A stretch of 64,000 bases of DNA from an uncultured Oscillibacter sp. (GTDB lineage Bacteria; Bacillota; Clostridia; Oscillospirales; Oscillospiraceae): positions 1 through 64,000 of the forward strand of contig CAJTZI010000009.1 of NCBI GenBank assembly GCA_910584075.1, in the 5' to 3' direction. Both the position numbers and the translations under genes were made by a program. The notes under the pieces were generated by a model, which was not told the DNA's origin, searched no databases, and saw only the letters and a program-made list of their open reading frames with translations. Below, one piece after another: positions 60,701-64,000 of this stretch (positions within the stretch are counted from its first letter, which is position 1; the number at the start of each line of letters is the position of its first letter).

Positions 60701-61726
60701 GTCCGCATGATGCAGGTCCTCACCGGTGTGGATCCCCAGAAGATTCCTCTGGACGATCCGGACACCATGTCCATCTTCACCTCCAGCAAGGTGTTGGGCT
60801 ATGAGAACGACGAGATCCTGGGCCCTACTGGTGCCGTGGCCATTCCGGAGTTCAACACCCGTTTCACCCGGCAGATGCTGGTGGATACCCAGCCGAAGGA
60901 TTTCAGCACGCTGGTGCGCCTCTCCGGCTTCTCCCACGGCACCGATGTGTGGGTGGGCAACGCCAAGGACCTGATCCTCAGCGGCACCGCCGGTGTTCTG
61001 GACACGGTTGGCTGCCGGGACGACATCATGCTTTACCTCATCAAGATGGGCCTGGATCCCAAGATGAGCTTCAAGATCATGGAGTCCGTCCGAAAGGGCA
61101 AGGTGAAAAAGGGCGGCTTTGAACCCGGCTGGGAGGAGGCCATGCGGGAGCACGACGTGCCCGGCTGGTATATCGAGTCACTGGCCAAGATCGGGTATCT
61201 CTTCCCCAAGGCCCACGCCGTGGCCTACGTGATGATGGCCTTCCGCATCGCCTGGTACAAGGTCCATGAACCCCTGGCCTTCTACGCCACCTTCTTCTCC
61301 GTCCGGGCCAAGGCCTTTGACGCGGAGTACTGTTGCGCCGGAAAGGACGCAGTGAAGCGGAAAATCCGGGAGATCGAGAACAACAAAGACGCCACCGCCG
61401 TGGAGCAGAACCTGCTGACCACGCTGGAGGTGTGCTACGAGTTCTATCTCCGGGGCTACCATTTCGACACCATCGACATCTATAAATCCGACGCCACGAA
61501 ATTCAAGATTGTGGACGGCGGGCTGTTGCCGCCCTTTGTCTCCGTCCATGGGCTGGGAGATGCGGCGGCGCTGGACACGGTAGAGAAGCGGGCAGGGAAG
61601 GAGTTCATCTCCATCGAGGAGTTTGCCATGTGCTGCGGCAAGCTCTCCAAGACCCACATTGAGCAGCTCAAGGCCCTGGGGGCCTTCGCCGGGATGGCGG
61701 AGACCAGTCAGATGACGCTGTTTTAA
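57737..61726 (+). CDS. polC: DNA polymerase III alpha subunit, PolC type
   Basis: Replicative DNA polymerase of Bacillota. 1329 aa, about 100 shorter than Bacillus PolC. N-terminal and OB domains (KVFFFECRETRRPGMW), PHP domain (VELHLHTKMSNMDALT, ITDHGVAQ), inserted 3'-5' exonuclease (FDIETTGL, AHNAEFDIGF), a zinc module CPKC...CPVCGTKY, and polymerase site GGGKVPDIDLNFSG. PHP and exonuclease motifs are intact. Confidence 0.97.
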   Translation: MSRNIPFFEMFTELQLSPELRLKLAGAELTGAAIDQGEMSIRLQLTVKSQLSEADAQGIREALRAVYGFSRVEMDVTCKAPEAVRPAPAASASKGGKGGRPAVGKVLMGNPIKARPGPIKELDLKMSSATVTGKVFFFECRETRRPGMWRLSFDMTDYTGSVTVQKNLTAREAQALESAVKPGMWLCVQGKMEPTWDGKDIQLNPYHINVTEHQPRQDTAPEKRVELHLHTKMSNMDALTDTKEAIQTAIRWGHPAIAITDHGVAQSFPDAWHAAGDKIKILYGVEGYFVNNLDDRVAVHGSLDCSLEDEIVCFDIETTGLKVDREAITEIGAVVLKNGEIAERFQTFVNPGRRLTPEIIGLTGITDEMLKDAPQPKEALADFLKFVNGRPLAAHNAEFDIGFIRAGCREAGLDFQPTYIDSLILAQNLLPGLGKYKLDIVAEHLDLPAFNHHRASDDAATVGYMLIPFWRMLHEKGVHTLQAVNGEMEKLRPLGGKSNRFPKHIILLARNKVGLKNLYQMISASNLQYFKRVPIIPKSLLKEHREGVIVGSACEAGELFKAVADHKDWDELKRIASFYDYLEIQPLCNNAFMLRNGDARSEEDLREFNRTIVRLGEELGKPVCATGDVHFLEPEDEVYRHILLASKKFPDANEPLPIYFKTTDEMLEEFAYLGEEKAYEVVVSNTRLIASQVETFELLPKELFPPRLENSKEDLNRLVWEKVHRLYGEDPPKLIVDRLNVELGGILGKYDVVYMSAQKLVQRSLENGYLVGSRGSVGSSLAAYMSGITEVNSLPPHYRCPKCKNSDFIEDGSFGCGADMPDKVCPVCGTKYEKDGFDIPFETFLGFGGGKVPDIDLNFSGEYQARAHRHAIEMFGETQVFRAGTIGTLAEKTAYGFVKKYLEENGMTAGRAEENRLTLGCVGTRRTTGQHPGGLVVVPDDKAIEDFCPVQHPADDDGSDTITTHFEYHSMEANLLKLDMLGHDDPTMVRMMQVLTGVDPQKIPLDDPDTMSIFTSSKVLGYENDEILGPTGAVAIPEFNTRFTRQMLVDTQPKDFSTLVRLSGFSHGTDVWVGNAKDLILSGTAGVLDTVGCRDDIMLYLIKMGLDPKMSFKIMESVRKGKVKKGGFEPGWEEAMREHDVPGWYIESLAKIGYLFPKAHAVAYVMMAFRIAWYKVHEPLAFYATFFSVRAKAFDAEYCCAGKDAVKRKIREIENNKDATAVEQNLLTTLEVCYEFYLRGYHFDTIDIYKSDATKFKIVDGGLLPPFVSVHGLGDAAALDTVEKRAGKEFISIEEFAMCCGKLSKTHIEQLKALGAFAGMAETSQMTLF

Positions 61727-61777
61727 GGCGCCGAGGCCAAAATGATGTTGCTTTTGCACTGGCTTTTCCGGGAAATA

Positions 61778-61786
61778 TGGTATCAT
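61778..61786 (+). promoter_or_regulatory. Extended -10 promoter candidate for ferritin
   Basis: TGGTATCAT followed by an AT-rich start region, 32 nt before the ATG; -35 unclear. Confidence 0.4.
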
Positions 61787-61817
61787 AATTTTATAAATTG
61801 AGAGAGGAGCACATACC

Positions 61818-62330
61818 ATGCTGAATGAAAAAGTTGCCGCGCTGCTGAACGACCAGATCAACAAAGAGTTTTACTCCGCCTATCTCTACCTGGATTTCTC
61901 CAACTACTTTGAGGCCCGGGGACTGGACGGCTTCGCCAACTGGTATCGAATCCAGGCTCAGGAGGAGCGGGACCACGCCATGCTGTTTTATCAGTATCTC
62001 CACAACAACAGCGCCAAGGTGACCCTGGATGCCATCGCCAAGCCCGGCAAGGTGCTGGACAGCGACATGGCCGTACTGAAGGCCGGTCTGGAGCATGAGC
62101 TGTATGTCACCGGCCTGATCAACGACATCTATGCCGCCGCTTACGAGGTAAAGGACTTCCGCACCATGCAGTTCTTGGACTGGTTTGTGAAGGAGCAGGG
62201 CGAGGAAGAGGACAACGCCAACGACCTGATCTCTAAGATGGAGCTCTTCGGCTCCGATCCCAAGAGCCTGTACATGCTCAACAGTGAGCTGGCCGGCCGC
62301 GTTTACAGCGCACCGTCCCTGACTCTGTGA
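61818..62330 (+). CDS. ftnA: Non-heme bacterial ferritin
   Basis: 170 aa iron-storage protein. Four-helix ferroxidase ligands are in NKEFYSAYLYLD (Glu17), EERDHAMLF (Glu50, His53), LEHELYVT (Glu94) and EQGEEEDNA (Gln, Glu). Forms a 24-mer iron cage. AGAGAGGAG precedes the ATG. Confidence 0.95.
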   Translation: MLNEKVAALLNDQINKEFYSAYLYLDFSNYFEARGLDGFANWYRIQAQEERDHAMLFYQYLHNNSAKVTLDAIAKPGKVLDSDMAVLKAGLEHELYVTGLINDIYAAAYEVKDFRTMQFLDWFVKEQGEEEDNANDLISKMELFGSDPKSLYMLNSELAGRVYSAPSLTL

Positions 62331-62351
62331 GGAGTCTGGAGCGTCTTACAT

Positions 62352-62388
62352 AAAAAAGGAATCCCCGGGACCCGGGGATTCCTTTTTT
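62352..62388. terminator. Bidirectional terminator between ferritin and thioesterase
   Basis: AAAAAAGGAATCCCCGGG pairs with CCCGGGGATTCCTTTTTT with a single-base loop, symmetrical A- and T-runs on both sides. Confidence 0.93.
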
Positions 62389-62393
62389 GCAGA

Positions 62394-62789
62394 TCATGCT
62401 TCCAATTTTCCGTTGCACTTGTCCAGAAAGCGCTGGCTGTTGATGATGGCCCGAGTGTGGGTTCCGCCGCCGATAGGGCCTTTTTCATCCCAGGCGGAGA
62501 CCTTGAATTCCACCATTTTCCCGTTTTCCGACACACCGGTGATCTCCGCCTCCGCCCAGACCTTCATGCCGATGGGGGTGGGGGCGTCGTGGTGGATGTC
62601 CAGGCGGGTGCCCACACTGCCCTGGCCTTCGTCCAGGAAGGTCTGCATGGCTGTCAGGGCGGCGTTCTCCATCATGGCGGCCATAAAGGGGGTGCCGAAC
62701 ACCGGCAGGGCGCCGGAGCCCACGGCGGCGGCCGTCAGCTCCTGAGTGACCGTCTGCTCCAGCTGACATTTTGTTCCGATTAAAATCAT
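62394..62789 (-). CDS. Hotdog-fold thioesterase, FlK-like
   Basis: 131 aa. Matches the fluoroacetyl-CoA thioesterase family: GSGALPVFGTPFMAAMMENAAL holds the Thr and Glu, and RLDIHHDAPTPIGM holds the His of the FlK catalytic triad, with IGGGTHTRAIINSQRF near the end. Most such proteins in gut Clostridia hydrolyse short acyl-CoAs; specificity unknown. Monocistronic. Confidence 0.88.
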   Translation of the reverse strand: MILIGTKCQLEQTVTQELTAAAVGSGALPVFGTPFMAAMMENAALTAMQTFLDEGQGSVGTRLDIHHDAPTPIGMKVWAEAEITGVSENGKMVEFKVSAWDEKGPIGGGTHTRAIINSQRFLDKCNGKLEA

Positions 62790-62855
62790 AAGAGGTTCCT
62801 CCTGAATTAAAAGTGGCAGGGAAGGGGGCGGACTGGTGTGTCCGCTCTTTTCCGG

Positions 62856-64000
62856 TTAGATGCCAAGCTCTGTCCAGAGGTCATTGTACAGTATGCGGAT
62901 ATCTGGGGGCAGAACCAGATATGCCTCACAGCGGTCCAGCACCTCCTGGGAGGCGGCAATGATCTCATAGGTCTCCTGCTCCAGTTCCTCCTCGTAGAGC
63001 GCCTCATAATAGGCGGGATACTCCTCCAATGCCTCCTGATTGGGGGAGGCGTACCAGAGATAGTCCATATTCGCCAGATTTGCTTCTGTTGAGGCGATGA
63101 AATTGATCCAGGCCATGGCCTCGTCAAAGTGAGGGGCGTCTTTCAGGACGCACATGGCGTCCATGAACCAGTTGGAGCCCTCCTCCGGTACGACAAAGGC
63201 CAAGTCCTCGTTGTTCTCCAGCATGGTGAGGTAGTCCCCGGCGTAGTATGCGCCGATGGCGGCATTGCCGCCCTCCAGCTTCTGGAAGATCTCATCCATG
63301 ACAAAGGACTGGTATACCCCCCGATTTTTGGCGTCCTTGAGAAGCTGAAACGCCTCCCGCAGCTCCGCCTCGTCGGTGGTGTTGACAGAATAGCCCAGGT
63401 ACAGCAGGGCGGTGGCCATGGCGTCCCGGGAGTTGCGGAACATCAGCACATTTCCGGCGTACTGATCGTCAAACATGGCGCTCCAGCTGGTGATGGGTTC
63501 CGCCACCATGGCGGTGTTGTAGATGATGCCCACGGTGCCCCAGGCGTAGGGGACGGTGTACCGCTGCTCCGGGTCATAGGTCAATCCCTTGAAGCGGTCC
63601 GAGATCAGGGCGTAGTTGGGGATCTGGCTGTAATCCAGCTCCTCCAGCATATCCTCTTCAATCAGCTGGGAGATCATGTAGTCGGAGGGAACGATGACGT
63701 CATAGTCCCCGGCGCCGCTTTTCAGCAGGGAGTAGAGGGCCTCATTGCTCTCGGCGGTCTGGTAGTTCACCAGAATCCCGGTCTCCGCCTCAAATTGGGT
63801 GATGAGATCCTCGTCAATATACTCACCCCAGCTGCACACATTGACCACAGGCTGGGCGTTGGTGGCGCTGGTGAGGAAGTACACAGTCACCAGGAAGGCG
63901 GCGGTCAGCACACCGGCTGTAATCCGCCGGAACCATCTCCCCCTGGGGGAGTCAAAGAACCGGGTCAGGCGCTGGGAAACCGGTCTGGAAGAGCGCTCCT
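62856..64000 (-). CDS. potD: Spermidine/putrescine-binding protein, PotD domain, continues past edge
   Basis: From about nt 63870 leftward, the protein is a PotD-type periplasmic-binding domain (NVCSWGEYIDEDLITQFEAETGI, DVIVPSDYMISQLIEE, PYAWGTVGIIYNT, LMFRNSRDAMATALLYLGYS). A membrane helix (ITAGVLTAAFLVTVYFLT) precedes it and the frame stays open, with no stop, to the window edge, encoding at least 30 more residues. This is not an ordinary cleavable signal, so the gene may be a PotC-PotD permease-binding protein fusion. The GTG at 63911 is possible but has no ribosome site. Confidence 0.85.
   Translation of the reverse strand, partial: ERSSRPVSQRLTRFFDSPRGRWFRRITAGVLTAAFLVTVYFLTSATNAQPVVNVCSWGEYIDEDLITQFEAETGILVNYQTAESNEALYSLLKSGAGDYDVIVPSDYMISQLIEEDMLEELDYSQIPNYALISDRFKGLTYDPEQRYTVPYAWGTVGIIYNTAMVAEPITSWSAMFDDQYAGNVLMFRNSRDAMATALLYLGYSVNTTDEAELREAFQLLKDAKNRGVYQSFVMDEIFQKLEGGNAAIGAYYAGDYLTMLENNEDLAFVVPEEGSNWFMDAMCVLKDAPHFDEAMAWINFIASTEANLANMDYLWYASPNQEALEEYPAYYEALYEEELEQETYEIIAASQEVLDRCEAYLVLPPDIRILYNDLWTELGI

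Overview
The window reads as one contiguous piece of a GC-rich, spore-forming, Gram-positive anaerobe of the Clostridia, most likely Oscillospiraceae (Flavonifractor/Oscillibacter/Lawsonibacter-like). This is inferred from a PolC-type replicative polymerase, sigG with a YlmC/YmxH partner, a SpoIVFA/SpoIVFB-like pair, AGGAGG-type ribosome binding sites, frequent GTG/TTG starts, and Bacillota gene orders (rplS-lepB-rbgA-rnhB; tig-clpP-clpX-lon-engB; pyrH-frr-uppS-cdsA-dxr-rseP-ispG-polC). No rRNA, tRNA or CRISPR array was seen.

Layout. 1-3.8 kb: the 3' part of a large wall-anchored surface protein (fibro-slime, SpaA-like and collagen-binding-B-like domains, Pro-Lys-Asp repeats). 3.9-10.1 kb: a compact molybdenum island (moaA, moaC, MOSC protein, MoeA-like protein, modABC, mogA). 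10.4-21 kb: pcrA helicase, a reverse-strand trio (pentapeptide-repeat protein, HAD phosphatase, acetyltransferase), a DMT exporter, a TagA/WecG glycosyltransferase, a very cysteine-rich miniprotein, mltG with a U32 tRNA/rRNA hydroxylation protein, and an FAD oxidoreductase. 21-27 kb: an accessory zone with a membrane-anchored XRE regulator divergent from an ECF sigma/anti-sigma pair, three decayed genes (one interrupted by a short MITE-like element) and an XRE regulator with a long Gly-pentad membrane domain. 26.7-34 kb: sigG, ylmC, rpsB-tsf, an exonuclease, a Rieske-FAD protein and the SpoIVFA/FB-like pair. 34-41 kb: rplS, two signal peptidases, rbgA, rnhB, yraN, thrC and a phosphoesterase. 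41-48.9 kb: trigger factor, ClpP, ClpX, Lon, EngB and an SLH-domain protein. 49-62 kb: a second membrane-anchored XRE regulator, then the long pyrH-to-polC operon. 61.8-64 kb: ferritin, a thioesterase and a polyamine-binding protein that runs off the edge.

How parts fit. The molybdenum island couples molybdate uptake (ModABC) to pterin synthesis (MoaA, MoaC) and metal insertion (MogA, MoeA-like), but the molybdopterin synthase genes (moaD/moaE) are not here. The tig-lon block is the protein-folding and degradation module. The pyrH-polC block joins nucleotide supply, ribosome recycling, phospholipid and isoprenoid synthesis, site-2 proteolysis and replication. Ordinary housekeeping dominates. 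The less explained signals are the Cys-rich miniprotein, the Gly-pentad XRE protein, the GGTTGCG motif shared by two XRE regulators, the MITE-like hairpin family, and the MoeA-like protein with a four-Cys tail.
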